From Tretioscincus oriximinensis (Eukaryota; Chordata; Lepidosauria; Squamata; Gymnophthalmidae), in contig JAJVDF010000215.1 of NCBI GenBank assembly GCA_022410635.1, positions 798,727 through 862,726 on the forward strand: DNA of 64,000 nucleotides, written 5' to 3'. Below are positions 53,900-64,000 of the stretch, piece by piece (the first letter of the stretch is position 1; every line of letters begins with the position of its first letter). Below the pieces are notes generated by a model. That model was not told the origin of the DNA. It did no database searches and worked only from the letters and a program-made list of their open reading frames with translations. The position numbers and the translations under genes are program-made.

Positions 53900-54560
53900 T
53901 TTACCAATGTCCTGTAAGTATATACTGTAGAGAAAGTGCTTTATGCATCTCAAGGAAGAATTCCCTAGTCTGGAGGCTACCACCCAAAAGACCCTATCCC
54001 AGATCCCTGTACCTTTAACTACTAGAGGGGAGGAGGAAAATACAACCAAGACAGCTTCACCTATAGATTTTAAGGCACGGGTAGGTTGATACAAGAGAAT
54101 AGATTCCTTTAAATATTTGGGACCACACAATTTAGGGCTTTGAAAGTTAAACTTAATTTCTTGAATTGGATTGAAGCCAGTGCAGCTCAACTAAGATCTG
54201 GTTAGCAATCTCTGTATTCTTAACCAGCTTCAGTGTCCAAGTCAACTTCAAGAAAAGCTCCAAGTAAACAACCCCAGAATCATCCAGCCTTAAAGTTACC
54301 GGAACATGGATTACTGTAGCCAGATTAACTAGAAAGAACTACAGCTAGCAAATGAGATGAAGCTGAAAGTAATCTTTTCTCACCAATGCCTCTACCTGAA
54401 CTTCCAGCATCAAAAACATCCAAGGTTTACTATCTATTCCTTCCAGATGCTTCCATTTTTCATGGACCTGAAACCATGTGAGGGGACACAATACTCCATA
54501 TTCTACTTCAATTTATTGGCCCCCATCCAACTAATGATGACCTCAATCATCTACCAAGCA
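53900..54560 (-). mobile_element. L2-like LINE fragment, old
   Basis: On the minus strand at 54125-53970 the frame reads Gly-Pro-Lys-Tyr-Leu-Lys-Glu, Tyr-Gln-Pro-Thr-Arg-Ala-Leu and Gly-Glu-Ala-Val-Leu-Val-Val, the L2 ORF2 C-terminal region. The part to the right is less certain (AATTGGATTGAAGCCAGTGC). It may be a separate repeat. Confidence 0.5.
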
Positions 54561-54689
54561 CATGAACCATTGCTGGTTGCATGACACCTAATTTTTAATC
54601 CACCTTTAATCCACATTCTGAGTCATTTGCTTTATACGTTATCTAATCCAAAGATGAAGATGGGGGTTTGTATCAGTTTGGAGACATCT

Positions 54690-54905
54690 ACATCAGGCAC
54701 CTATGCTATACATGTTCAGACGTCTGGTGAAGATGCACCTATTCGCCCTTGGCTTCAGCTGAGCCAAAAATTCCCTGCTCTTTGAAGACACTATTCTATT
54801 TTTAATTGTTCTATTTTAAACTGTTTTATGGTTTTTTTTATTGTGATCCGCCCTGGGACCTTCAGATATAGGGCAAAATATAAAAATAAATAAGTAAGTA
54901 AAGAA
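54690..54905 (+). mobile_element. L2 LINE 3' end
   Basis: GGTGAAGATGCACCTATTCG is the ORF2 end; GTGATCCGCCCTGGGACCTT and ATAGGGCAAAATATAAAAAT the 3' UTR and tail. Confidence 0.75.
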
Positions 54906-54961
54906 GGTAAGCAACATGAGCTTTTTTAGGCAAATCTATTTCTTCAGATGCGAGGGAGCAT

Positions 54962-55266
54962 CAGAAGAAGAAGAACTTGGTTCTTATACCCCGCTTTTCT
55001 CACCTTTCAAAGGGACTCAAAGCGGCTTACAAGGATATATTTTGCCCGAAGGCTCACATTCTGTCTTCCCCACCAGGCTGTGGTGGTTCCCATATATCTA
55101 CTTGCAGTCAGTTGCAATTTCTTGCCATACATGCTTTCGAATAGCTGGGTTGGCTAGAGCTACAGGCTAGTGGAAGGTGCTCAGCCCTCCCCACTTCCAA
55201 CACAGGGCTTTGAAACCCCATCGCCCAGGCGAGAGACGGGTTCCTAAGCAACTGAGCTATCCGTGC
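54962..55266 (-). mobile_element. tRNA-derived SINE, near full length
   Basis: On the minus strand it starts GGCACGGATAGCTCAGTTGC, a tRNA-like A-box context. It has a B-box region GGGTTTCAAAGCCC and a body with CTAGCCAACCCAGCTATTCG, then GTAAGCCGCTTTGAGTCCC, AGCGGGGTATAAGAACC and a (TTC)n tail. Non-coding; transcribed by RNA polymerase III if active. It is the reference copy for 5966, 8490, 9540 and 60250. Confidence 0.85.
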
Positions 55267-55550
55267 CTGAAGAAGTAGACTTGTCTATGAAAGCTGATGG
55301 TGCCTATCTTCCTCTTGTTAGTCTCCAAAGTGAACAAAAAAACCCTTGCTGGACTTTCTGAACAAAGGCTAACATAGCCTTTGGCTGAAGAAATGCCATC
55401 TCTATCCCTACTTTTAATATTGTTTTATACTTTTTTAATTTTTGTATTGATGTTTTACTGTTTTTGCCGCCCTGAGACCTTCAGGTATAGGGCGGGGTAT
55501 AACTATAAATAAATAAATAAATAGCTATTTCTTTAAAATAATCCAAAAAA
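55267..55550 (+). mobile_element. Hammerhead-like retroposon split by an L2 end
   Basis: The core is CTGAAGA (55267-55273), GTAGAC-TT-GTCTAT, GAAA (55289-55292). The body continues to TTGCTGGACTTTCTG and AACATAG (55377), is interrupted by L2, then resumes with TAGCTATTTCTTTAAAAT (from 55523), equivalent to the family end GGCTATTTCTCTGAAAT. The base after the third stem is G, so canonical cleavage is unlikely. Confidence 0.6.
55378..55522 (+). mobile_element. L2 LINE 3' end nested in the repeat above
   Basis: CCTTTGGCTGAAGAAATGCC, GCCGCCCTGAGACCTTCAGG, ATAGGGCGGGGTATAAC and (AAAT)n. Clean junctions with a possible ATAG duplication. Confidence 0.8.
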
Positions 55551-55844
55551 TAGATTTTCTGGGTTAGCTAACGAAAACAAAACAAAACATCCCATCTCAC
55601 CCAACCTCTTTTTACCCAAAAAAAGGCCTTGGACCAAGAATGATCTGTGCACAGAATGCAAAACATTATATGTAAATGGCACAGAACCTCTTCCAAGCAG
55701 TTTTCTACAGAGAATGAAAAGCAAGATGGTTGGTTCTGTCCATCTGCTACATAGAATCTGGGGCTATTTTATTAGGCCACTAGAAATAGCCCTAGAAAAC
55801 AGCTCTGGTGAGCAATTATGTAAACTAACCACTTTTGATCTTAT

Positions 55845-55993
55845 GCCCTTTCTCCACTGGGACATATTCTGGATTATATCCTGGAACAGGGATGTGTCAT
55901 CTGCATGCTGATGCCATAGTTTGTACCGGCAAACAAATGGCAACTCCCTGTTCTANGTTATTAATCCCAAATAAAGCCCAGTACAGAAAAGGG
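55845..55993. mobile_element. GGTCCTTTC-family MITE
   Basis: GCCCTTTCTCCACTGGGACA, ATTCTGGATTATATCCTGG, ATCTGCATGCTGATGCC, and the right end CCCAGTACAGAAAAGGG, inverted to the left. Confidence 0.6.
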
Positions 55994-56199
55994 TTCAGCC
56001 TCTGAAGCCGTGACAAGTCAAACTGCTGCAGTAGTGGTAGCGTGTGGCACATTCAGCATGCCACTGCTACAGTTTGGTATGGATCACTTGACCAATGAGC
56101 ACCATGCAGATATCACTTTCAGATTCCAGTTGATGTGTTTTTATTTGCAAAACAGTTTCCATAGACATTTGTTGTGCGAAAGGCTAACGAATGCTAGCA

Positions 56200-56500
56200 G
56201 GACTTTTATGGGATTCTCGTACAGGTAACCAAGCAGTTTTCTTCTCGTACAAGATATCAGGATGCCTCTCGTACACATGCCGGGAGGTGTGCCTTGTACG
56301 CCTTGTGCCACGTATAGTGATTTTTGCATTTTCGGTTCAGGACACCATTTCCAATTCTTGATTCTGGAAATGACATCTTGAATGATGTCACTTCCAGTTC
56401 CATTTCTAGAAAAGACATCTTGATTGGTGTCATTTCCAGGGTAGGCGATAGAAGTCATATAACCGGATTTGGGGTTGCGTTCCTGTATGAGATTCTCATA
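56200..56500. mobile_element. TGATGTCA-rich dispersed repeat
   Basis: TTCTCGTACAGGTAACCAAG and CTCGTACACATGCCGGG at the left, AATGACATCTTGAATGATG and CACTTCCAGTTCCATTTC in the middle, GAGATTCTCATACATCC at the right. Compare 14612-14960. Confidence 0.45.
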
Positions 56501-57094
56501 CATCCACAATTTCCATCCCACAGTTGGCTAACAATGGATCACTTATCTAATTATGCATGCCAACAGATTCTGTTTTCTTATCCTGCTGTACTACAAACAA
56601 CCACAAGTTAATCACATTCAGCATAGTCTATAATTTTATTTTAAAAAAAACCCAGCAATGTGTAAAAATTGGTTAACTGAGACTGAAGAGCATGTAGAAA
56701 GCACTGGGGGTTATAAAGCATTTAGCAGCAAGAGTTGAACCTGAAAAATAGCAAACCACTAACCATATTCATCAGGCTTCCAGATCCCTCCCCCTTGCTT
56801 GTTGAGCTACTAGCAATNTAATTGCAGAACATCCCAGTTATGGACCTGAATTTCTCATGAGCCTCCTGGTTACTTTCTCTTGTAACAGCAAGTTCTCAAA
56901 CTATCATTCTCTACCAGACTGTGGTTCATTTGGACAAAGATTCTTCTCACAATAAATGAAGTTGTTGTCCAGAAACTTATGAAGGGCACTATTTGACAGT
57001 AAATGTCCACTATAAATCCCCATAGGACATGAGACTGATGGAAGTTAGATTAAAATGAACAGATGTCCAGTGAGGACATTTATGTTTGCAGGGG
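56501..57094. other. Unique stretch
   Basis: No supported feature. Confidence 0.35.
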
Positions 57095-57712
57095 ACATGG
57101 AATGTAAGATAGGGAAATGTAAGCAAACTCCAAAAGGGCAACAAAAATGATCAAGGGACTGGAGCACCTCCCTTATGAAGCCAGGCTGCCTCTTCAGCCT
57201 TGAAAGACGGCATTTGAGTGATGATCTGATTGAAGTGTATAAAATCATGCATGGGATGGATAAGGCAAATGGAGAAAAAATGTTTTCTCTTTCACACAAC
57301 ATTAGGACCAGGGGGCATTCCTTGAAACTGATGGGAGAAGAGTGAAGACAGACAAGGGAAAGTATTTTTTCACCCAGAGGGTCATCGGCCTTTAGAATTT
57401 ACTTCCAGAAGAAATGGTGGTAGCTAGCACTCTGGATAGCTATTAGAGAGGATTAGACAAGTTCATGGACACCAAGGATATACTGGTAAACAGCTACTGG
57501 GATGGATGTCTTGATACTGCCTCCAGGATGGAACAACAGGCAGTATTCTTGAAATACCATTTGCAGGACATTGAGAACAGGTGAATATTTTGCCTTCTTC
57601 TGTTCCAGACTACCCAGGTGCAACTGATGGGCCTCTGTGTGAGACAGAATGCTGGACTAGATGGGCTCCGACCTGATTCAGTATGGCTCTTCTTATGTTC
57701 TTATATACCAAT
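57095..57712 (+). pseudogene. CR1 LINE, ORF2 end and full 3' UTR
   Basis: The longest sense CR1 copy here. Degenerate frames recall the CR1 C-terminal region: a Phe-Ser-like Leu-Glu-Arg-Arg block near 57195, CTGATTGAAGTGTATAAAAT, TCACCCAGAGGGTCATCGG (Trp-Asn-like context) and GACAAGTTCATGGACACCAA. The 3' UTR runs GATGGAACAACAGGCAG, CCATTTGCAGGACATTGAG, CCCAGGTGCAACTGATGG, TAGATGGGCTCCGACCTG and ends TCTTATGTTCTTATA. Frameshifts throughout. Confidence 0.88.
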
Positions 57713-58639
57713 CTACCACTATTTGAATTGTGTATGCTCCCTGCAAGCACCACCCAATTTTGCACACCGCCTCTATCAGCTATGCTCCTATCCCTTCCAG
57801 AGGTTGTACTACCGGGGACGGAGGGCACTGATCACATGGCACCATCATTGCTTGCTATCTGAAAAGCCACAGACTTTGTGCATCCCTAGATTCCACTTGC
57901 TCAATCTACAGAGATGTATAAGAATGACGATTGTAGTTTCAGCTATTGAGGATTTTGCTGGCACTGAAGAGCAACTTTCTGTCTATTTCCTGGCAGAACC
58001 AGGGCTGTCTTGTGTTTCTGGGTGTAACTATTGCTGCTTCTGCTGTTACTGGTGCTGTTGTGCTCCTGGAACATTGTATCCCAAGAAGAGGAAGTCCCAT
58101 CAGATGAGTTACTCCATCAATGAAGCTAAACAGGACTCTGCAACCAAGAGGGGGAGCCCTTTGATGGGAGTTGTCAGGAAAGCACAGCAGAGGAGTGAAG
58201 GAAAAGTTACTTAGAAATGCTATTCCTATAGTGGCAGACAGAGGGAGCTATAGCACTGGAAAGCGCAAAGTCTTGATTGACAGAAGGAAATCTAGTTAAA
58301 CCAGGTTAAACTAGGCATCCTTCCTTCTGCCTGGCCTTCCAGGAGGCAAAACTGGGGAATGCTACTGAACCACTTATTCAAATACCATTTTGGTATAGCA
58401 TAAGCCGCCTACCATCCATATCCTGATACAGAATGAAGGGGCTGATTTAACATAACTGAGACCAAGCTGAGTATGTTGTGTGTACTATTTTGTTCTCCAG
58501 GCGAATGGCGATATTAGCTTCATCCCTTTTGAAGGCAACCAACCCATTCCACCAAGGGGCCAGAAGGACAGACTAGAGATGCAGTAGATGTCCCACTAAC
58601 TCATTGCCCAATGGTCTCTATATTCTATCTACCACAGTG
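57713..58639. other. Unique stretch
   Basis: A long frame through 57770-58213 has a Cys-rich patch created by TGC/TGT runs near 58030-58065. No domain is recognised and it starts inside the CR1, so I do not call it a gene. Confidence 0.4.
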
Positions 58640-58935
58640 TCATCTGATTCTATAAAGAATCTAGGGATGTTTAGTCAGCAAAAGAGAAGACTGGGAGGAG
58701 ACCTGATGGCTGACTACAAATATCTGCAGGGCTGTCACAGAGCAGAGAGATCAGCATTGTTCTCATTGGCACACGGAATCAATGGGATGAAACTGCAAGG
58801 AAGTAGATTTAGATTAGATATCAGGAAAAAAAACCTTTTCTGACAGTAAGGGTGATAAACCAGTGGAACAGTTTGCCACAGGATGTGTCCAGTTCCACTT
58901 CAGCGGAAGTCTCATCTACCTCAAGTTTCCATACT
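58640..58935 (+). pseudogene. CR1 LINE ORF2 C-terminus
   Basis: The frame reads Lys-Asn-Leu-Gly-Met-Phe-Ser, Leu-Gly-Gly-Asp-Leu-Met-Ala-Asp-Tyr-Lys-Tyr-Leu and Phe-Arg-Leu-Asp-Ile-Arg-Lys, then a one-base shift into Asn-Gln-Trp-Asn-Ser-Leu-Pro. Same region as the minus copy at 61943-62360. Confidence 0.8.
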
Positions 58936-59994
58936 GCTCTGAAATACTGCCTAACAATCTCGTCACATGACGAGCCCCATAAGGCATTGCTGCGCTTGCC
59001 TTACTACAATTCCCAGCATTCTCTGTGAGCCGAGAGCCAATTAGATTTGCCATGTTCACGTTGCTAAATGTCTCCACAAAGGTTTCTTGTAATTATAGAA
59101 ATGCCTGTTGAATTACACAAACAACAAACACCCTGTTTTCCATTTTGGATTTTTCTGCCCAGTGTGAACGCAGCCATTGCGGAACAAATTCTAGAATTAG
59201 GGCAGCACGTCTGCTCACTAGTGCAAGTAAAGCTTTGCCTTGGGCCTACCCAGTTATTCTTCATTGGCACTGAACAGAGCGTTGACTAGCCAAGATACCA
59301 GAAATGATGCCCGGCTTCAGATTGGCTTCCTAATCTGAAACAATACTGGGAATGCTAAGGGAATGTCTGACAGTCCCAGTATAATCCTGACAAGATTACT
59401 ACAAGTTTTACTGGATGTCTCAGGCAGTCATTAATCATAGACAGGATATGCTTCGACATCGCTGTGGTGATTCCCCAGCAAAAGACACAGTACTCTTGAA
59501 TATTGGTTAGCTTTCTACCTATTCCTCCCTCAGAAATGCCGCTGTTTTCAACAAAGAATAAAGAGAAGCGTTTTCCTTCTTCTACTGAAGTTCTTCTCCC
59601 TCTCATTCCTCTTGCCCAGAGGCAAGCACACACTTCTTTTTTCTTTTACCCAGCTGGTGTTGGAACGTGCTATGGCAGTTCCTCTGGAAAGGCCCCCTAT
59701 GTCTGGGCCAGGAGTTCATCCAGGGCCTGTCGGAACCTGCCAGAAGCATGCTCTGGGGGTCTGTGTTGAAGCCTGCCTTGCTCCGCCCCCGTCTCGTGGA
59801 GCAACAGGAGGAAACGTGAAGCAAAGCAAATACCTGAATGCAGCTTTACTGGAGCTGAAATCAAGAAAAGGGGTCAAAACAATTCATCAAATTAGGTTAC
59901 TTTTGGTGTTTCATCTTGCCAGTTGCTTCTTAACCCTAGATCACATCTAAATTTAATCCAGCTTCAATGCACTTTCAAAATGGACAACTAGTAA
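58936..59994. other. Unique stretch
   Basis: No supported feature. Open frames of about 90-110 codons near 59500-59950 overlap on both strands and lack motifs. Confidence 0.35.
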
Positions 59995-60245
59995 TTCTGA
60001 TAGGCAGAAGAGTGAGGGCAGGCAAGGGGAAGTATTTTTTCATCCAGAGGGTCACTGGTCTGTGGAATTTATTTCCAGAAGAGGTGGTGGTAGTTAATAG
60101 CCTGGATAGGTTTAAGACAGGATTAGACAAGTCATTGGAAACCAAGGGTGTAAATAGCCACTAGGATGGGTCTCTTGATACTGCCACCAAGATGGAGCAA
60201 CAGTCAGTATTGCTGGAGTACCATTTGCAGGTTGGGGAGATCCGG
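59995..60245 (+). mobile_element. CR1 LINE fragment (ORF2 end, 3' UTR start)
   Basis: GGCAGAAGAGTGAGGGCAGG, TTTTCATCCAGAGGGTCACT, GAAGAGGTGGTGGTAG, GGTTTAAGACAGGATTAGAC and GATGGAGCAACAGTCAG. It stops where the SINE tail begins. Confidence 0.8.
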
Positions 60246-60249
60246 TGAA

Positions 60250-60545
60250 GAAGAAAAAGAAGAACTTGGTTCTTATACCCCGCTTTTCTCACCTTTCAAA
60301 GGGACTTAAAGCGGCTTACAAGGTTATGTTTTGCCTGAAAGCTTCCATTCTATCTTCCCCACCAGGCTATGGTAGTTCCCATGTATCTACTTGCAGTCAG
60401 TTGCAATTTCTTGCAATTCATGCTTTCGAATAGCTGGGTTGGCTAGAGCTACAGGCTAGTGGAAGGTGCTCACCCCTCCCCACATCCCACACAGGGCTTC
60501 GAAACCCCATTTCCCAGGCAACAGACGAATTCCTAAGCGACTGAA
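60250..60545 (-). mobile_element. tRNA-derived SINE, near full length
   Basis: Collinear with 54962-55266: GAAGAACTTGGTTCTTATAC, CCCGCTTTTCTCACC, AAGCGGCTTACAAGG, GCTTTCGAATAGCTGGGTTG and GGCTTCGAAACCCCAT. The A-box end (TCCTAAGCGACTGA) is less well preserved. Confidence 0.8.
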
Positions 60546-60852
60546 AATCCTCAAGTAGAAGGATTTTCCTACTACTACTTGAGACTGTCTAGGGGCAACT
60601 GCCTTTTCTTGCTCTGAAAGTGGACTAAAAGTGGATTAAAATGTACATGTAACCATAGCCTTAGATCTAAATAGCATTTAACAGAAATGTTAGTCTGCTC
60701 TTATTCCATGCTACTGCACAATGGAATTTTTCAAGGTTGGTTTCAGATTCGAATGTCCATTTCTGATAAATTTGGGCCTCTCTGTTTATCTTTTGAGTTT
60801 ACGGCAGCGATGAGGAATCTATGTTAAGAAACCGTCTCATGGCAATCAGCTT

Positions 60853-61120
60853 TCTAAAAGAGGTGAGTGAACACAGTGTCCATCAGCTAGAATACAGATA
60901 ATTGGCTAACTGCTAGTAAACCTGTCTCTTTCAGTGTGGCTGCCACCCGCATTCCAACCCACGAGAGCCCCACTGCCACAGAGCCTATTGCCACTCGGCT
61001 CAAGCCACTGTTGGCCATCAACAAGCCCACACCACCAAACCCAGCTGCTGGAGTCCCATGCTGCCCAGGTGGAATGCCCTTGCAGGTACCCATGCCCACA
61101 TTCACAGGCTAAATGACTAG
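60853..61120 (+). mobile_element. Helitron-like repeat (AGGTGAGTGAACACA start)
   Basis: TCTAAAAGAGGTGAGTGAAC at the start and CACAGGCTAAATGACTAG before T at the end. Collinear with 49735-49983. Confidence 0.5.
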
Positions 61121-61592
61121 TGCACTATATATAACTACTGATAGGTAGTAGTGCAGAACATTCCAAATTTAAGATGCAATTTGTCTGGCTTAGTCCTTCT
61201 CCTTCACCCTTTCTGGTAGCCTTCCAACAAAACATAAAAGATTATTTATTTGTGTTGTTATCATCAACTTTTTGAGATCTCAAGTTAGGATGCTGCAATA
61301 AAAAATACATAAAAACAAAAATGAATAACAACTGCTTCTTTATCAAAAGTTATGCATAAAAGAGTTGCATCTTCATGCCTGTTGAACATCAGATGATGTT
61401 AGCACACATCTTGGGGACTAACTCAGAGAAGGCCTTCTGGTAAGGCCCTGTTCCTTCAGCCTGTGAATGCAGAAGAACTTTCCAATGATCTCCAGCAGAT
61501 CACAATGCATGGGAATGGCTGTATATACCACATTTGTATGTGGTTTTCTGGGGCAAATCTGTCTTGTCTTGAAAAAACAGGTTGGGATGTGT

Positions 61593-61760
61593 TAGGTTTA
61601 CCAGATAAAACCCAGGATAGAAGTTTACATCTTTAATAGGTATGGAATAATGATTTGTCCCCTGGGTGAGCAATTAGAAGCTGCACCTGGTGAAAGTCCT
61701 CTCTACCACATAGCCATTAAAGGTATAAACTTTTATCCTGGATTTTATTTTGTAACCTTA
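61593..61760. mobile_element. MITE (GGTTACC family)
   Basis: TTAGGTTTACCAGATAAAAC at left, TTTTATTTTGTAACCTTAA at right. Interior inverted blocks CTTTAATAGGTATGG and AGCCATTAAAGGTATAA. Confidence 0.65.
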
Positions 61761-61942
61761 AGGTGTGTTTGCCAGTGAAGCAGAAACATGACTATCTTCA
61801 TTAAACATCCTGTTCTACTCTCTTAGTGTCCTTAATAATTCTTAGAGAACCACTTTCGGGTAGGTAGGTGCAAATTCAATTCAGACTGAAGGTTGGTGTT
61901 TGTCACAGTTCAAATTTAATCAAAGCATTCCTTTGTTTTAGA

Positions 61943-62360
61943 ATCATAGAGTCATAGAATCATAGGGTTGAAAGGGACCTCCAGGGTCATGGGGTCAACC
62001 CCCTGCTCAATGCAGGATCCACTAAAGCAGCCCTTCTGTTTGAAGATTTCCAGCAAAGGATAACTCACCACCTCCTATGGCAAACTATTCCACTGGTTTA
62101 TCACCCTTATTGTCAGAAAGGTTTTTCTGATATCTAATCTAAATCCACTTCTATTCCTTCCATGAGCCAATGAGAATAAAACTGACCTCTCTGCTCTGTG
62201 GCAGCCCTTCAGATATTTGTAGACCACTATCAAGTCTCCTCTCAGTATTCTCTTTTGCAGACTAAAGATAGCTAGATCCTTTAAGTGTTCCTTGTAAGAC
62301 ATGGTTTCCAGACCACTCACCATCCTTGTAATTGTCTTTTGAACTTACTCTAGTTTATCA
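61943..62360 (-). pseudogene. CR1 LINE with octamer tail and ORF2 C-terminus
   Basis: It begins with the CR1 terminal repeat (AATCATAGAGTCATAGAATC) and GGGACCTCCAGGGTCATGG. The minus-strand frame gives His-Leu-Lys-Asp-Leu-Ala-Ile-Phe-Ser-Leu-Gln-Lys-Arg, Leu-Arg-Gly-Asp-Leu, Phe-Arg-Leu-Asp-Ile-Arg-Lys and Asn-Gln-Trp-Asn-Ser-Leu-Pro, the CR1 ORF2 C-terminus. One of the best dated pieces of CR1 here. Confidence 0.9.
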
Positions 62361-62589
62361 GGGGTGAACTGCCCAGGATTCCAGCTTACCAGATGGCAAA
62401 TGGGTCTCTGATGAAATGGGCCCTGCCTGGCAAGTATGGGCCCCTGATGAAGAGGGCCCACCTGCCTTGTAGTTTACCTGTCTTTTGAATATGCAAGTCC
62501 AGCAGTACAATATTCTAAGTGTGACCACAGTACTGTAGAGAGGAATTATTACCTCACATAATTTTGATAGGGGTTGGTTAGATTTGAAC

Positions 62590-62775
62590 CAAACTATTAT
62601 TTATTTATTTATTTATTTATTTATACTTATACCCCGCCCTATACCCGAAGGTCTCAGGGCAGCAAAAACAGTAAAACATCACTACAAAAATTTAAAAAGT
62701 ATAAAACAATATTAAAAGTAGGGATAGAGATGGCATTTCTTCAGCCAAAGGCCAGGCAAAAGAGGTGCGTCTATG
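62590..62775 (-). mobile_element. L2 LINE 3' end
   Basis: (TTTA)n, ACCCCGCCCTATACCCGAAG, GTCTCAGGGCAGC and CAGCCAAAGGCCAGGC are the reverse of the L2 3' end, continuing to AGAGGTGCGTCT (ORF2 end). Confidence 0.85.
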
Positions 62776-63730
62776 AAGTATTTAATTATAGAATCACTGG
62801 TTCAAATCAACACAAATCCGGCTCTTTCAATAATGGTTCTTAAATGAATTTTAGTATATATTTTTATATATNTTTTAAAAAACAACCAATCAGTTTACGA
62901 TCTGTTCAAGGTTTTATTTGAACCAGTTGAGCTTGTTCAACCTGGTGCTAGATTGAACTGAACTGAACATGTTCATGCATATCTCTATTCTCAGGGCATA
63001 TTGGCAGGGCTGTGTTGCCTCCCCATTCTCCAGGAGATGTTAGGACAACTGCCAGAATGTCATTTTTCAATCTCTACATGTGGATCTAGCTATTGTTTTT
63101 CATCGCAAATAAACAAAGCGTGGGCTGTTTCAGATAAATCCTCTGCTTGTGTGGAAATACTGCTGCAATCAGAACACATTCAAGTGATCTCCAAGATTAT
63201 GCAAAAATCAAAATGGAAATGAACTTTGGGATGATATAGACAATATGCCTTTTTCGTTCCATCTCAATGCATAAAGAACAACAAAAAGACATTTGGGTCC
63301 TAATCATGTCTAAAGCTGCATGCAGACGATGACTTAAAAACCACTATAAAGCTATATTCCGGAATGTAGCAATCACGTGTCTGTGCACACCAAACCTGAA
63401 TATTTCGTGACCAGGGCCCCAGTTCCGTAGTATCGCTCATTGATTTCAGGGCAGTGCAGTCCGAGAATTTTGGCAACAGACACTAGAAACTACTGCTGAG
63501 TTCTCGCTTGTTTTAACCTCTCATGCCTAATTTGTGCACACGCACACGCTCAAGAGAGGACAGGCTTGGCCGCGAGAGGATGGAGGTTCTCCGGAACGAT
63601 GCTTCAATATCCCAGCAATAGTTTATTCTGATAAAAATGGCGCTTATTGCGGGATGACTGCTGAAAAACGCTTAACCCGTGTGCTGGAGTCTTCCTCATC
63701 TCGCTCCGATTGAGGTATAAATATGCTGTG
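62776..63730. other. Unique stretch
   Basis: No supported gene. CpG is slightly raised around 63350-63620 without a clear island. Confidence 0.35.
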
Positions 63731-63917
63731 TGCACACAGCCTAAGTTTTAATCTAGCTTCAGTCCACTTACAACATTTTTCTTTTTTGCATTCTTTAACT
63801 CCAAAAAGTCGTATTTGATTTAGATTACTTGGGAAGAACACTACAATTCATTTTGCTGATATGTTCTTCCATTCTGAACATGGACTGGAGCTGGATAAAA
63901 ATTAAGCGTGACCAGGG
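63731..63917. mobile_element. Foldback MITE (CAGTCCA/TGGACTG family)
   Basis: The left CCTAAGTTTTAATCTAGCTT and CAGTCCA mirror the right TGGACTGGAGCTGG and ATAAAAATTAAGCGTGACC. Related ends at 34435-34510 and perhaps 60615-60650. Confidence 0.5.
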
Positions 63918-64000
63918 CATTATCATTTCTTGATTCATTTCGGTACTTCCAAATGGAGATATGAAAAAGATCTGTAATGTCCCTGTGTAATCTTTGTGCT

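Noticed and set aside
54962..55266. Possible genuine tRNA gene (A- and B-box-like words)
   Set aside because: The tRNA-like part continues into a long SINE body with a TTC tail, and the same unit recurs several times; it is a retroposon, not a functional tRNA.
57618..58214. 198-codon frame
   Set aside because: Starts in a CR1 3' UTR; the Cys-rich patch comes from a TGC/TGT run; no motif or splice support.
1..64000. Endogenous retrovirus or LTR element
   Set aside because: I found no gag, protease, RT of retroviral type, primer-binding site or paired LTRs; the RT frames present are L2, CR1 and L1 type.
1..64000. CRISPR array, operon or prokaryotic mobile system
   Set aside because: Composition and repeat types are vertebrate; no regularly spaced repeats with unique spacers.

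Overview
This window looks like nuclear DNA from a squamate reptile or a related sauropsid. The evidence is the mix of interspersed repeats: many CR1 3' ends (some with the classic octameric tail), a fairly young L2 LINE with an almost readable reverse transcriptase, tRNA-derived SINEs whose tails match the L2 3' end, a decayed L1-like ORF2, and several small inverted-repeat DNA elements. I see no bacterial genes, operons, CRISPR arrays or rRNA. No host protein-coding gene can be named. Two places may belong to one: a 115-nt open segment with good splice signals on the minus strand (23733-23847, identity unknown), and a CpG island (41809-42330) beside a 918-bp assembly gap (40891-41808), which may be a promoter or first exon.

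Layout. 1-20 kb: largely unique AT-rich sequence with old CR1, L2 and SINE fragments, a GA-rich tract, and several foldback or MITE-like elements. 20.1-23.4 kb: a CR1 3' end interrupted by a 5'-truncated but long L2 with two visible frame lesions. 26.3-29.3 kb: an L1-like ORF2 pseudogene split by a SINE. 32-39 kb: dense DNA-element territory, with a mariner-type MITE, a Helitron-like element, an octamer-bearing MITE and several foldbacks. 40.7-42.3 kb: GA microsatellite, gap, CpG island. 43-48.9 kb: CR1 fragments, SINEs, a second and internally deleted L2, and a CR1 reverse transcriptase fragment. 49.7-63.9 kb: more CR1, L2, SINE and MITE copies, including nested insertions.

The most interesting signal is a small dispersed repeat at 17437, 33672, 47992, 51362 and 55267, with a probable relic near 19888. 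Two copies are exactly 140 bp, and three copies have 12-13 bp target-site duplications, so they look retroposed. Four copies contain a hammerhead-ribozyme-like core: CTGAAGA, a 6-bp stem with a changing 2-nt loop, then GAAA. Hammerheads are known in Penelope-like retroelements and in retrozymes. One copy has become a perfect inverted repeat with 77-bp arms. Other observations are three copies of a MITE carrying a palindrome built from two octamer (POU) sites, and a Helitron-like set of elements sharing one 3' terminus. Boundaries of old repeats are approximate, and family names were assigned by reading rather than by a database search.
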